A stretch of 64,000 nucleotides of DNA from positions 1,320,501 to 1,384,500 of the forward strand of contig NZ_CP011479.1 in assembly GCF_001011155.1 (NCBI RefSeq). The letters run 5' to 3'. The translations under genes and the position numbers were made by a program. This DNA is from Hoeflea sp. IMCC20628 (GTDB lineage: Bacteria > Pseudomonadota > Alphaproteobacteria > Rhizobiales > Rhizobiaceae). Positions 16,870-25,366 of the stretch are shown one piece after another. Positions within the stretch are counted from its first letter, which is position 1, and each line of letters begins with the position of its first letter. A model generated the notes under the pieces. That model was not told the origin of the DNA and searched no databases. It was given only the letters and a program-made list of their open reading frames with translations.

Positions 16870-17484
16870 TCAGTTGGGCGGCGCCATCGGGCCTGCGGCC
16901 CTGGTTGCCGCGATATAGCCGGGCTGCTCCTGCAGCGTCTTCCAGTAACCAGCGATTTGCGGGTGACCGCCGAGCAGGCCGAGTGTTTCGAGAAGCGCCA
17001 GAATGTAGGAGATCTGGATGTCGGACAGCGTCAGCCTGGTGCCGAACAGCAGCGGACCTTCGCCCAGTTCCCCGGTGATATAGTCGAGATGCTTGCCGAG
17101 CGCTGCCTTGGCCTTCTCCGGCACGTCCTTGCCTTGAAAGGCAGGCATGATCGCCTGCATGACGACTTCGGCAAAAGACGCCTCGACATAATCAAACAGC
17201 GCTTCGTGCCGCCAGAAGGCCCTTGTGCCGCGCGGCGGTTGGTGGCTGTAGTCGCCATATTTGGCGATCAGATAGCGCAGGATCGTCGACGATTCCGCGA
17301 TCATCTCGCCATTGTCCTCGATCACCGGAGATTTTCCCAAGGGATGAATTTTGGACAAGGCCTCCGGCGCGCGAAACTCGGAATTGCGATCATAGTCGAT
17401 CCGCTCGCAAGGCTGCTCGAGGTCTTCGAGCAGCCAGAGCACCCGGGTGGCGCGGGAGAATTTCAGAGCGTGGAGCGTGATCAT
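16870..17484 (-). CDS. Glutathione S-transferase
   Basis: The 204-residue protein has the thioredoxin-like GST N-domain (ITLHALKFSRATRVLWLLED; then GKSPVIEDNGEMIAESSTIL, the glutathione-binding cis-Pro and Glu-Ser region) and an all-helical C-domain. It overlaps the stop of the upstream aldehyde dehydrogenase gene by four bases, implying coupled translation. It may detoxify an electrophile made or used by that dehydrogenase. The active-site residue near Ser9 suggests a Ser-type or bacterial GST. Confidence 0.88.
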   Translation of the reverse strand: MITLHALKFSRATRVLWLLEDLEQPCERIDYDRNSEFRAPEALSKIHPLGKSPVIEDNGEMIAESSTILRYLIAKYGDYSHQPPRGTRAFWRHEALFDYVEASFAEVVMQAIMPAFQGKDVPEKAKAALGKHLDYITGELGEGPLLFGTRLTLSDIQISYILALLETLGLLGGHPQIAGYWKTLQEQPGYIAATRAAGPMAPPN

Positions 17485-18857
17485 GGCAGGAAGATCGCTT
17501 TGGTGTTGACGAATTCCTTCATACCGAAGCCGCCATGTTCGCGGCCATAGCCGGAATCCTTGACGCCGCCAAAGGGCATGTTCGGATCGGCTGCGCCAAA
17601 GGTGTTGATGCGGATCATGCCGGTGTCGAAGTGCTCGCGGGCCAGTTTCAGCGCACGCTCTTCGTTCTTGGAAAAAATGCCGCCGCCCAGGCCATAGCGG
17701 CTTTCATTGGCCAGCCGCATGGCGTCCTCGTCATCCTTGGCGCGGATGACCGAGGCGACTGGGCCGAAAATCTCGTCGTCATAGGCAGGCATGCCCGGTG
17801 CGAGGTCCGCCAGCACCGTGGCCGGATAGTAGGCGCCCGTCCGGTCCGGCGCCTGTCCGCCGCAGAGCACAGTGGCGCCCTTGGCCACACTGTCATCGAC
17901 TTGGCTTTTGACAGTGTCGAACTGGTCCTGGCTCGACAGCGGGCCGAGCTGGCTGTTCTCGTCTGTGGGATCACCCATAGTGATGTTTTTCATCTGAGCG
18001 ACGAAGGCGTCGACAAATGCGTCATAGACCTTGTCGGTAACGATGAAGCGCTTGGCAGACACGCAGGTCTCACCATTGTTGTAGAGACGTCCCATGACCG
18101 AAAACTTGACGGCCGTCTCAATGTCGGCGTCTTCGAGCACCAGATAGGCGTCGTTCGAGCCGAGCTCGAGCACGGTCTTCTTCAGCGCCTTGGCCGCCAC
18201 GGAGCCGATGTGGCGTCCGGCACCATCGCTGCCCGTCATCGTGACGCCACGGACCTTCGGGTGCACGATCAGCTTGTCGCTGACATCATGGTCGATCAGG
18301 ATCACCTGGAACAGATCCTCTGGCAGGCCGGCCTCGATGCACAATTCACGCAGACGCAGGCCGGAGCCGGTGCAGATGCTGGCGTGCTTGAGCATGCAGC
18401 CATTGTCGGCCATCAGGTTGGCAGCGAGCACGCGGACTGGCTGGTAAAGCGGAAAATTCCACGGCTGGATCGAATAGATCACGCCGATTGGTTGGTAGCT
18501 GACCACACCGCGCTTTTGCTTTGGGCCGTGCGTGCGTTCTTCGTCAGCCAGCAAATCAGGGCCGTTATTGGCGGTGTATTCAAAGATCGCCGCGCAGATT
18601 TCGACTTCGGTGAGGCCGTCCCTGATGAGCTTGCCGGTTTCCCGTGTCATCAGGGCTGCCAGCTCATCGGCATTGTCGCGCAGCTTTTGCGCAATCTTGT
18701 TCAGATAGGGCGCGCGGTCTGCATGGGACAGCTTGCGCCATTCCAAAAACGCCGCGTGGCATGCCTCTAGCCGATCAGTCGCTTCAGCCTCGCTCATCCG
18801 ATCGTAGGTCTGGATTTCCTCTTCGGTGGCGGGATTGATTGTGGTGATCGTTGACAT
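17481..18857 (-). CDS. NAD(P)-dependent aldehyde dehydrogenase (succinate-semialdehyde type)
   Basis: The 458-residue enzyme oxidises an aldehyde to an acid. Motifs in order: PWNFPLYQPVRVLAANLMA (cofactor entry), GSDGAGRHIGSVAAKALKK, the general-base Glu in LELGSNDAYLV and the nucleophile Cys in NNGETCVSAKRF. The ELGG motif is altered to ELGS. Overall similarity in wording is to GabD/Sad-type succinate-semialdehyde dehydrogenases, but specificity is uncertain. ATG 18857 has AAAGGAG upstream; a Met 36 codons earlier is not needed. It is the first gene of a three-gene operon with GST and an NmrA-like SDR. Confidence 0.88.
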   Translation of the reverse strand: MSTITTINPATEEEIQTYDRMSEAEATDRLEACHAAFLEWRKLSHADRAPYLNKIAQKLRDNADELAALMTRETGKLIRDGLTEVEICAAIFEYTANNGPDLLADEERTHGPKQKRGVVSYQPIGVIYSIQPWNFPLYQPVRVLAANLMADNGCMLKHASICTGSGLRLRELCIEAGLPEDLFQVILIDHDVSDKLIVHPKVRGVTMTGSDGAGRHIGSVAAKALKKTVLELGSNDAYLVLEDADIETAVKFSVMGRLYNNGETCVSAKRFIVTDKVYDAFVDAFVAQMKNITMGDPTDENSQLGPLSSQDQFDTVKSQVDDSVAKGATVLCGGQAPDRTGAYYPATVLADLAPGMPAYDDEIFGPVASVIRAKDDEDAMRLANESRYGLGGGIFSKNEERALKLAREHFDTGMIRINTFGAADPNMPFGGVKDSGYGREHGGFGMKEFVNTKAIFLP

Positions 18858-18981
18858 GCTTGCTCCTTTAAAAACTTGGGCAATCAACGAACGGCGCTGC
18901 GATAAGTTCCTTGCTGAAGCTGTTTCAGAGGCGCTTGACGTCGGCCAGCGTCGTTTCCGCACCAAGTCGCAAGCTCTTCGA

Positions 18982-19872
18982 TCAACTTGCCACCCTGTGC
19001 TCCCTCCAGATGATGAAGACGCCGCTGGCGATGATCACTGCTGCACCGACGAAGGTCAGCGCGTCGGGGATCTCGTTCCAGAACAGCCAGCCCAGCAGCG
19101 TGGCCCAGATGATGGCCGAGTAGTCCAAGGGGGCGACGACGACGGCGGGGGCTAAGCGGAAGGCCTGGGTGATCATGGTCATGCCGGCGGTGCCGAATAT
19201 GGCGACGGCGACGAACAGCCAAAGGTCTTCAGGCCTGACCGGGTTCCAGATGAAGGGGACGATGAACAGGCTGATGGCGGCACCGGTTCCGGTCATGTAG
19301 AGCAGCAGGGTCCAGACGCTCTCGCGGCTGTCGACCCAGCGAGCCGACAGCATCAGTACCGCGTAGACGAAGGCGGTGGCGATGGGCAGCAGCGAGACGG
19401 TCTGGAAGGTTGAGCTGCCGGGCCGGACGGCAATCAGCACACCGGCGAAGCCGACGAGGACGGCGAGCCAGCGCTTCCAACCGACCTGCTCGCGCAGAAA
19501 CAGCGCCGAAAGCGCGGTGATGAACAGTGGTGCGACAAAGACCAGCGCCGTGGCTTCGGCCAGGCCCATATAGGTGATGGAAGTGAAGAACAGGAAGGTT
19601 GCGCCGACCCAGAGCCCACCGCGCAGGAAATGTGCCAGCGGCCGGTGCGAGCGCAAGGCTGCGCCGCCGCCCATCTTCCATGCGATCATAATGGCGAAGG
19701 GCAGGGCGATCAGATTGCGCAGAAACTGGATCTGAAACGGCGAGTAGTGCGCTGTGAGGGTTTTGGCCAGCGCGTCGTTGACGCAAAGACAGGCGATGCC
19801 GACGGACATCAGGAGGATGCCCGCCGAGGTTTGGGTCGGCGATTGTGTCGGTGCTGGCTGCAAGATTCTCAC
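18982..19872 (-). CDS. EamA/DMT-superfamily transporter
   Basis: This 296-residue inner-membrane protein has about ten hydrophobic segments arranged as two EamA repeats. The first repeat includes LMSVGIACLCVNDALAK and FLFFTSITYMGLAEATALVF, the second LLPIATAFVYAVLMLSARWV and IIWATLLGWLFWNEIPD. Such proteins export metabolites such as amino acids or are of unknown substrate. It stands alone, and its start is followed upstream by a strong palindrome at 19941. Confidence 0.88.
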   Translation of the reverse strand: MRILQPAPTQSPTQTSAGILLMSVGIACLCVNDALAKTLTAHYSPFQIQFLRNLIALPFAIMIAWKMGGGAALRSHRPLAHFLRGGLWVGATFLFFTSITYMGLAEATALVFVAPLFITALSALFLREQVGWKRWLAVLVGFAGVLIAVRPGSSTFQTVSLLPIATAFVYAVLMLSARWVDSRESVWTLLLYMTGTGAAISLFIVPFIWNPVRPEDLWLFVAVAIFGTAGMTMITQAFRLAPAVVVAPLDYSAIIWATLLGWLFWNEIPDALTFVGAAVIIASGVFIIWREHRVAS

Positions 19873-19940
19873 CCCGGGGCTGGTGGTGCGAGACTAACAG
19901 CATCGGTTTGAAAATCGAGCGCGGTTTTGAAGTTCGGGAT

Positions 19941-19993
19941 AATCGGGGACAGTTTGCTCTTGGAGTTTGTCCAAAAGCAAACTGTCCCCGATT
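19941..19993. repeat. REP-like palindrome (GGGGACAGTTTGCT type)
   Basis: Arms at 19941-19964 and 19970-19993 match in 23 of 24 positions around a 5-base loop, and contain GGGGACAGTTTGC and its complement. The outer part matches the palindrome at 4575-4650. It lies four bases after the stop of the minus-strand histidine kinase gene and 68 bases upstream of the EamA gene start. It can act as a terminator-like hairpin between the two genes. The origin may be a RAYT-mobilised REP; this is inference. Confidence 0.7.
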
Positions 19994-19996
19994 GTA

Positions 19997-21883
19997 TCAG
20001 CCGGCGGGCAGCGGCAAAGAGAGGCGGCAGTAGAATGTGGGGTCGATTTCGGTGGTGACCTTGCCGCGCCATTTGGCCTCAATCAGCTGATGGATCAGCT
20101 TGGTGCCGAAGCCGGTGCTGGGCACCGGAGCGGCCGGCTGGCGTTTGCCGTCGCTCCAGGTCAGCACGAAATGCTGTTTGGCGTCTTTAGTTTCGATCAC
20201 CCAGCTCAGCGAGACCTGGCCTTCATCGCCGGCAAAGGCGCCATATTTGCTGGAATTGGTCGCCAGTTCGTGCAGCACCAGGCCAAGATCGAAACACAGA
20301 TCCGCCGGCAGGATGACATCGCGGCCACTGATGTCGACCCGGCCCTGAAACGGTTCCAGCGTCTGCGCCACCAGATCGCGGAGGCTGGATTTGGTCCAGC
20401 CGTCATTGGAAATCAGCAGGTTGGATTTCGACATTTGCGCCAGCCGTTGTTCGAACTTGGTCTTGGCATCGGTGAGGCTTTCGGACTTGCGCACGGTCTG
20501 ATTGAAGATCGAGGTGACGAATTGCAGCATGTTGCCCGACCGGTGGGCGATCTCGCGCACCAGCAGGGTCTGGCGCTTGGCGGATTGGTGCTGACGGTGG
20601 CAGCTGGCGATCAGGTTTGCCACAGTCACCAGAAAGGCAATCTGGCCCTCGTCAAAATCGCGCAGCTGAGTGTCGTGCACGCCGATGACGCCAAAGGGCC
20701 GCGAGCCGGTGCCGGGGATGGTGACGCTCATGCCGCCGCGCACGCCGTGCTGATGCAGCAGCGGCGGGCCGTCGAACCGTGTCTCGGTCTGCAGGTCGGG
20801 GACCACCACAGGACCTTCCACCGACAGGGTGTAACCGGCCTGGGAGGCCAGTTCGACACCGACGGTGGCCTTGCCGACCAGGCCCTCGTTCCAGCCGACA
20901 CCAGCGGCGAGCCAGAGATGATCCGCCTGATCTGCAAAGGGCAGTATCTTGGCCAGCGGCACTTCCAGCACCTCGGCCACAAGCGCGATTGTGCGGTCCA
21001 TGAATGCCTGGAACGAGCCTTCCGTCAGCGCCAGCGCACCGATTTGGCTCAGCGCCTCCTGCCGCGCCAGTTGCCGGGTCTTTTCCCAGGCTTCACGCAA
21101 ACCAGCGGTGATGTCGCGGGAGATCACCAGATAGCCGGTGGGCTTTCCTTCAGCATCGTTGATCAGCGACAGCATCTCGTCCCAAGTGGTCAGCGTGCCG
21201 AAGCGGCTGACAAAATCTGCGGAGAAGCGGCCGGAGCCGGTGTTTTGCGCGGATTCGGCCGCCGCCAGCGCGGCCTCGCGGTCGGCCGGCTGCCAGAAGT
21301 CAAAATAGTTCATTCCCAGCGCGTCGTCCTGGGAAGCCAGTTCAAGGCTGGAGCAGCCGCAGGGGTTGATCGAACGCAGCGTGCCGTCAAGGTCAAGCAG
21401 CTTGATGCAGTCCTTGGAGTTGCGCAGGATCGACTGGGTCAACTGGTTGCTGGTGTCGCGCTCGCGCTCGCTCTGGCGCTGCTCGGTGATGTCATCAATG
21501 GTGTTGATGGCGCCGATCATCTGGCCCTTGCCATCTCGGATCGGCCGCGGCGAGATGCGCACATGTTTCCGGCCGCCGTCGGGACGTTCGACAAGGATCT
21601 CCTGATCGCCGACCGATGCGCCGGTCTTGACACAGACGGCCATCGGGCAGTCTTCATGAGCCAGCAGTGTTCCATCGAGACGCCGCATCCGCAAGGAGCC
21701 GCACCACAGGCTGACCCCGACCTCAGGCTTGCGACCCCATAGCTCGACAGCTGCCGGGTTGAAATAGGTGATGATGCCGTTGCGATCAGTGGTGTAGACC
21801 GCGCAGGCCATGGCATCGAGAAGCGGGCGCGAGGTTTCAAGTCCTTCGCGGTCAGACAGGCTGGAGACGGTCGTGATGGACAT
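19997..21883 (-). CDS. PAS-PAS-GAF HWE/HisKA_2-type sensor histidine kinase
   Basis: The 628-residue protein has no membrane span, so it is probably cytosolic. Two PAS domains come first (~15-125: DAMACAVYTTDRNGIITYFN; ~130-265: DCIKLLDLDGTLRSI), then a GAF domain (~275-420: FMDRTIALVAEVLEVPLAK), a phosphoacceptor box (REIAHRSGNMLQFVTSIF) and an HATPase (HELATNSSKYGAF). That transmitter type is the HWE/HisKA_2 class, which in alphaproteobacteria often feeds the general stress response or light sensing. The ATG at 21883 has AGGGG upstream; an alternative TTG lies 48 bases earlier. There is no response regulator gene next to it. A palindrome follows its stop. Confidence 0.85.
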   Translation of the reverse strand: MSITTVSSLSDREGLETSRPLLDAMACAVYTTDRNGIITYFNPAAVELWGRKPEVGVSLWCGSLRMRRLDGTLLAHEDCPMAVCVKTGASVGDQEILVERPDGGRKHVRISPRPIRDGKGQMIGAINTIDDITEQRQSERERDTSNQLTQSILRNSKDCIKLLDLDGTLRSINPCGCSSLELASQDDALGMNYFDFWQPADREAALAAAESAQNTGSGRFSADFVSRFGTLTTWDEMLSLINDAEGKPTGYLVISRDITAGLREAWEKTRQLARQEALSQIGALALTEGSFQAFMDRTIALVAEVLEVPLAKILPFADQADHLWLAAGVGWNEGLVGKATVGVELASQAGYTLSVEGPVVVPDLQTETRFDGPPLLHQHGVRGGMSVTIPGTGSRPFGVIGVHDTQLRDFDEGQIAFLVTVANLIASCHRQHQSAKRQTLLVREIAHRSGNMLQFVTSIFNQTVRKSESLTDAKTKFEQRLAQMSKSNLLISNDGWTKSSLRDLVAQTLEPFQGRVDISGRDVILPADLCFDLGLVLHELATNSSKYGAFAGDEGQVSLSWVIETKDAKQHFVLTWSDGKRQPAAPVPSTGFGTKLIHQLIEAKWRGKVTTEIDPTFYCRLSLPLPAG

Positions 21884-22213
21884 GGCCGATGATCCCCTAA
21901 CTGCGTGCAACGCCCCGAGGTACAGGGCCAATCCTTGCAGTAAGTGTAATATGCATCAGTGGATGCCGGATTCAATGGTGTTGTTGAGTTGTCGATGAGG
22001 GTTTGTGGAGATTTTGTGACCGGAAGCCATTTACGCAGGCCCTTGCAAGGTCATCTCCCATGCGCATTTATCCCGTGCAGTTTGATATTCGGATGCTGCC
22101 TCACCGGCTTGGGCAGGGGGGCAGGCAAACCGGTTGTTTACCCTTTGAATGTACAACAAAGCGACTGTTTGAGTTGGTCTTGAAAGTGTCCGGATTTGCA
22201 TAAATTTGGCAGA

Positions 22214-23266
22214 ATGGTTTTTCTTACACTGGTCGCGATTATCATTCTGGCCATGCTGGTGTTGGCCGGCTTCAGGATGAGTGCGTGGTGGCGGGAAACG
22301 GCTGCCGCCGAAGCGCTTGCTCCGGTCAATGGCCAGTTCGTCGAAACCGGTCTTGGCACCATCCATGTTTCTGTCTGGGGGAATGACAACCCGAAAACGG
22401 TGGTGATGACCCACGGTATGGCCGCATGGGGCGGGCTTTGGCAGGAAACGGCTGAAGTGCTTCAGTCTGCCGGATACCGGGTGATCGCAGTGGACATGCC
22501 GCCATTCGGTTTTTCGAACAGGGACGACACCGATTTCTCCCGAAGCAGGCAGGCTCAACGGCTGAAGGCCCTGGAAACCGCGCTGGACCTGAAAGACTAT
22601 TTCCTGGTTGGTCATTCCTATGGCGGCGGCATCGCTCTTGAGATGGCGCTGCTGCATCCGGAGAATGTCAGGGCTCTGGTTCTGGTGGCGCCGGTGATCG
22701 GTCTGGAGCCGGAAGATATGTCCGATGTGGTGCCCGCAGAGCCCGGCATGGCGCAGAATCTGCTCGGCAACGACATGATCGCCGAGGCTCTGGTCAGCCT
22801 TTCGATCACCAATCCGCTGGCGACGTCGTTTCTGACCAAGCAATTCATGCATCGCAAGGTTGCGCTGACCCAACGGCATATCGACATACTGCAGCAGCCG
22901 ATGCGGCTTAAGGGCAATACGCCTCACATGGTGGGCTGGCTTCGCCAGTTTCTTTCGGGTGACCCGGATGCTGTCAGCCCGAAGCGGTCGCGCGTTGCCA
23001 ATGCGCGGCTGCCGATCAGCCTGATCTGGGGCGAAGAAGACGTTGTGACGCCGATTGTCCAGGGCGATGAGCTGAGCCGGGTGCGTCAGCCGGTGCGGTT
23101 CACGCGGCTGGCAGATGTCGGCCACATGCCGCAACTGGAAGCGCCGAATGTTTTTGCGAAGGTGCTTGTTGAAACGCTAGTTGATTTCAATGTTGCCGCC
23201 GAGCTTGAACTGCGCGGCGCTATGCAAGAAACGGAGCCCGACACCACCGCGGTATCGGGCAACTAA
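22214..23266 (+). CDS. Membrane-anchored alpha/beta hydrolase
   Basis: The 350-residue protein begins with one hydrophobic anchor (VFLTLVAIIILAMLVLAGF), followed by an alpha/beta hydrolase fold. Visible features are the oxyanion strand MTHGMAAWGG, the nucleophile elbow GHSYGG, the acid region LIWGEEDVVTP and the catalytic His in DVGHMPQLE. The role is unknown, possibly an esterase at the periplasmic face. A TTG at 22196 gives a slightly longer form; the ATG at 22214 starts right at the hydrophobic segment. It is divergent from the histidine kinase and convergent with paaZ. Confidence 0.82.
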   Translation: MVFLTLVAIIILAMLVLAGFRMSAWWRETAAAEALAPVNGQFVETGLGTIHVSVWGNDNPKTVVMTHGMAAWGGLWQETAEVLQSAGYRVIAVDMPPFGFSNRDDTDFSRSRQAQRLKALETALDLKDYFLVGHSYGGGIALEMALLHPENVRALVLVAPVIGLEPEDMSDVVPAEPGMAQNLLGNDMIAEALVSLSITNPLATSFLTKQFMHRKVALTQRHIDILQQPMRLKGNTPHMVGWLRQFLSGDPDAVSPKRSRVANARLPISLIWGEEDVVTPIVQGDELSRVRQPVRFTRLADVGHMPQLEAPNVFAKVLVETLVDFNVAAELELRGAMQETEPDTTAVSGN

Positions 23267-23275
23267 GCCCCGGCG

Positions 23276-25309
23276 TCAGCCATATTCATTCATCGTGTGC
23301 AGCTCGTATTCGGCCACATCGTCACCGTCCTGATTGACCACCGCGACATGCCAGCGGACTTCGCCGTATTCGTCGGTGCGACGGGTCTTGCGCTTGACTG
23401 TGAGCGCCACAGAAATAGCGTCGCCGGGTGAGACGGGTTTCATGAATTTGAGGCCGTCGAGCCCGGTGTTGGCCAGAACCGGGCCGGGGTCAGGTGAGAC
23501 GAACAGGCCGGCGGCGAAGGACAGAAGCAGATAGCCGTGGGCGACGCGACCGGGGAAGAACGGGTTGGCCTTGGCTGCTTCCTCGTCCATGTGGGCGTAG
23601 AAGGTGTCGCCGGTGAAGTGGGCGAATTTTTCGATGTCCTCAAGCGTGACCGTGCGCGGGCCGGCCTCAATGGTGTCGCCGATGGCGAGCTCGTCGAATG
23701 TTCGGGTGAAGGGGTGAGCCGAGGTTATTGGCTTGGCTGCGCCCTTGACCCAGGTGCTGGTGATACCGGAGATGATGTCGGGGCTGCCCTGGATGGCGGT
23801 GCGCTGCATGTAATGCATGACGCCACGGATGCCGCCGAGTTCCTCGCCGCCGCCGGCGCGTCCGGGGCCGCCGTGAACCATGTGCGGCAGCGGCGACCCG
23901 TGGCCGGTGGCTTCCTTGGCGCTATCGCGGTTGTTGACATAGATGCGGCCATGGGCGGCACCGGCATCCATCAGCAGAGACCGCGCGACAGCGGGATCAT
24001 GGGTGATCACCGAGGCGACGAGGCTGCCGCGGCCGCGGTTCATCAGCTGGCCGGCATGGGCGAGATCGCGGTAGGGCATCAGCGTTGCCACCGGGCCGAA
24101 AGCCTCGACTGAGTGCACGGCATTGGCGGTGTCGGGATCGTCGCAGGCAAACAGCATTGGCGGGACGAAGGCGCCCTTGGCCTTGTCGGCGCCGTCGACT
24201 TCGAAGTTGTCCGGATCGCCGGTCAGCACCCGGCATTCGGCAGCAATCTGGCGGGCCTTGTCGAGTACATCGGCTTTCTGGGCGGCCGACGCCAGCGCAC
24301 CCATGCGGGTGGTCTCCAGCGCCGGGTCGCCGATGCGGGTCTTGCCGAGCTTTTCGGCAATCGTCTCGCCGACCGGACCCAGCAGCGCCTGAGGCACGAT
24401 GATGCGGCGGATGGCGGTGCACTTTTGGCCGGCCTTGGCGGTGATCTCGCGGACGGCTTCCTTGACCAGAATATCAAATTCCGGGCTGCCTTCGGTCACG
24501 TCCGGACCAAGAACGGAGGCGTTGAGGCTGTCCTGCTCGGCGACGAAACGGACGCTTTTTTTCAGCAGGATCGGATTGGAGCGCAGCATCAGCGCTGTCT
24601 TGGCCGAGCCGGTGAAGCCGACCACGTCCTGATAGTCCAGCCGGTCGAGCAGATCGCCCAGACCGCCCGAAACCAGCTGCAGCGCACCTTCGGGCAGAAT
24701 GCCGCTCTCGATCATGCGGCGGACGGCTTGCTCGGTGACATGGCAGGTGGCGGTGGCCGGTTTGACGATGGCCGGCATGCCGGCCAGCAAAGTGGGGGCA
24801 AGCTTTTCGAGCATGCCCCAGACCGGGAAATTGAAGGCATTGATGTGAACCGCGACGCCCTGTAGCGAGGTGGCAACGTGCTGGCCGACGAAGGTGCCAT
24901 TGCGCGAGAGCGTTTCCAGATCGCCATCGACATAGATGTGGCCATCAGGCATTTCGCGGCGGCCTTTTGAGGCGTAAACCAGCATGGTTCCGATGCCGCC
25001 GTCGATGTCGATCATCGAGTCGGGCTTTGTGGCGCCTGTTGTGTAGGACAGCGCGTAAAGCTCATCCTTGAACTTGCCGAGTTCCAGCGCCAGCGCTTTC
25101 AGCATGCGGGCGCGGTCGTGAAAGCTCATCGCTCGAAGTGCGGGGCCGCCCTTGGTGTGGGCGAAATCGATCATGGCTTGGGTGTCGAGCGACGACTGGC
25201 CGGCAATCGCTAGGGGCTCTCCGGTGACAGCACTTGCAATGGCGCGGGCTCCGTCATCGGCCGGTTTCCAGTGTCCGGCCAGATAGCTGTTCACATTGAT
25301 CAAACCCAT
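23276..25309 (-). CDS. paaZ: Bifunctional oxepin-CoA hydrolase/3-oxo-5,6-dehydrosuberyl-CoA semialdehyde dehydrogenase PaaZ
   Basis: PaaZ opens the oxepin ring made by the epoxidase and isomerase and oxidises the resulting aldehyde. The 677-residue fusion has an N-terminal aldehyde dehydrogenase (~1-520: VHINAFNFPVWGMLEKLAP; nucleophile Cys in AGQKCTAIRR; Glu in VAEQDSLNASV) and a C-terminal MaoC-like (R)-hydratase domain (~540-677: FAHFTGDTFYAHMDEE, then FFPGRVAHGYLLLSFAAG). Length is normal for PaaZ. It lies 57 bp after the fused hydratase/dehydrogenase gene on the same strand, with GGGAGAGAG before its ATG. It ends convergent with the hydrolase gene. Confidence 0.95.
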   Translation of the reverse strand: MGLINVNSYLAGHWKPADDGARAIASAVTGEPLAIAGQSSLDTQAMIDFAHTKGGPALRAMSFHDRARMLKALALELGKFKDELYALSYTTGATKPDSMIDIDGGIGTMLVYASKGRREMPDGHIYVDGDLETLSRNGTFVGQHVATSLQGVAVHINAFNFPVWGMLEKLAPTLLAGMPAIVKPATATCHVTEQAVRRMIESGILPEGALQLVSGGLGDLLDRLDYQDVVGFTGSAKTALMLRSNPILLKKSVRFVAEQDSLNASVLGPDVTEGSPEFDILVKEAVREITAKAGQKCTAIRRIIVPQALLGPVGETIAEKLGKTRIGDPALETTRMGALASAAQKADVLDKARQIAAECRVLTGDPDNFEVDGADKAKGAFVPPMLFACDDPDTANAVHSVEAFGPVATLMPYRDLAHAGQLMNRGRGSLVASVITHDPAVARSLLMDAGAAHGRIYVNNRDSAKEATGHGSPLPHMVHGGPGRAGGGEELGGIRGVMHYMQRTAIQGSPDIISGITSTWVKGAAKPITSAHPFTRTFDELAIGDTIEAGPRTVTLEDIEKFAHFTGDTFYAHMDEEAAKANPFFPGRVAHGYLLLSFAAGLFVSPDPGPVLANTGLDGLKFMKPVSPGDAISVALTVKRKTRRTDEYGEVRWHVAVVNQDGDDVAEYELHTMNEYG

Positions 25310-25366
25310 GTCTCTCTCCCTACTGGCGGCGGTCCGCCTGCCGTCTTGCGTGCTGTGTGACGCGCG

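Noticed and set aside
19967-21742. 591-codon plus-strand frame opposite the PAS/GAF kinase
   Set aside because: Shadow of the kinase gene, with no motif; composition is rich in Gly/Gln/His, as expected of an antisense frame.
22031-23134. 367-codon minus-strand frame opposite the alpha/beta hydrolase
   Set aside because: The hydrolase strand has the nucleophile elbow and acid/His; the opposite frame has no motif.
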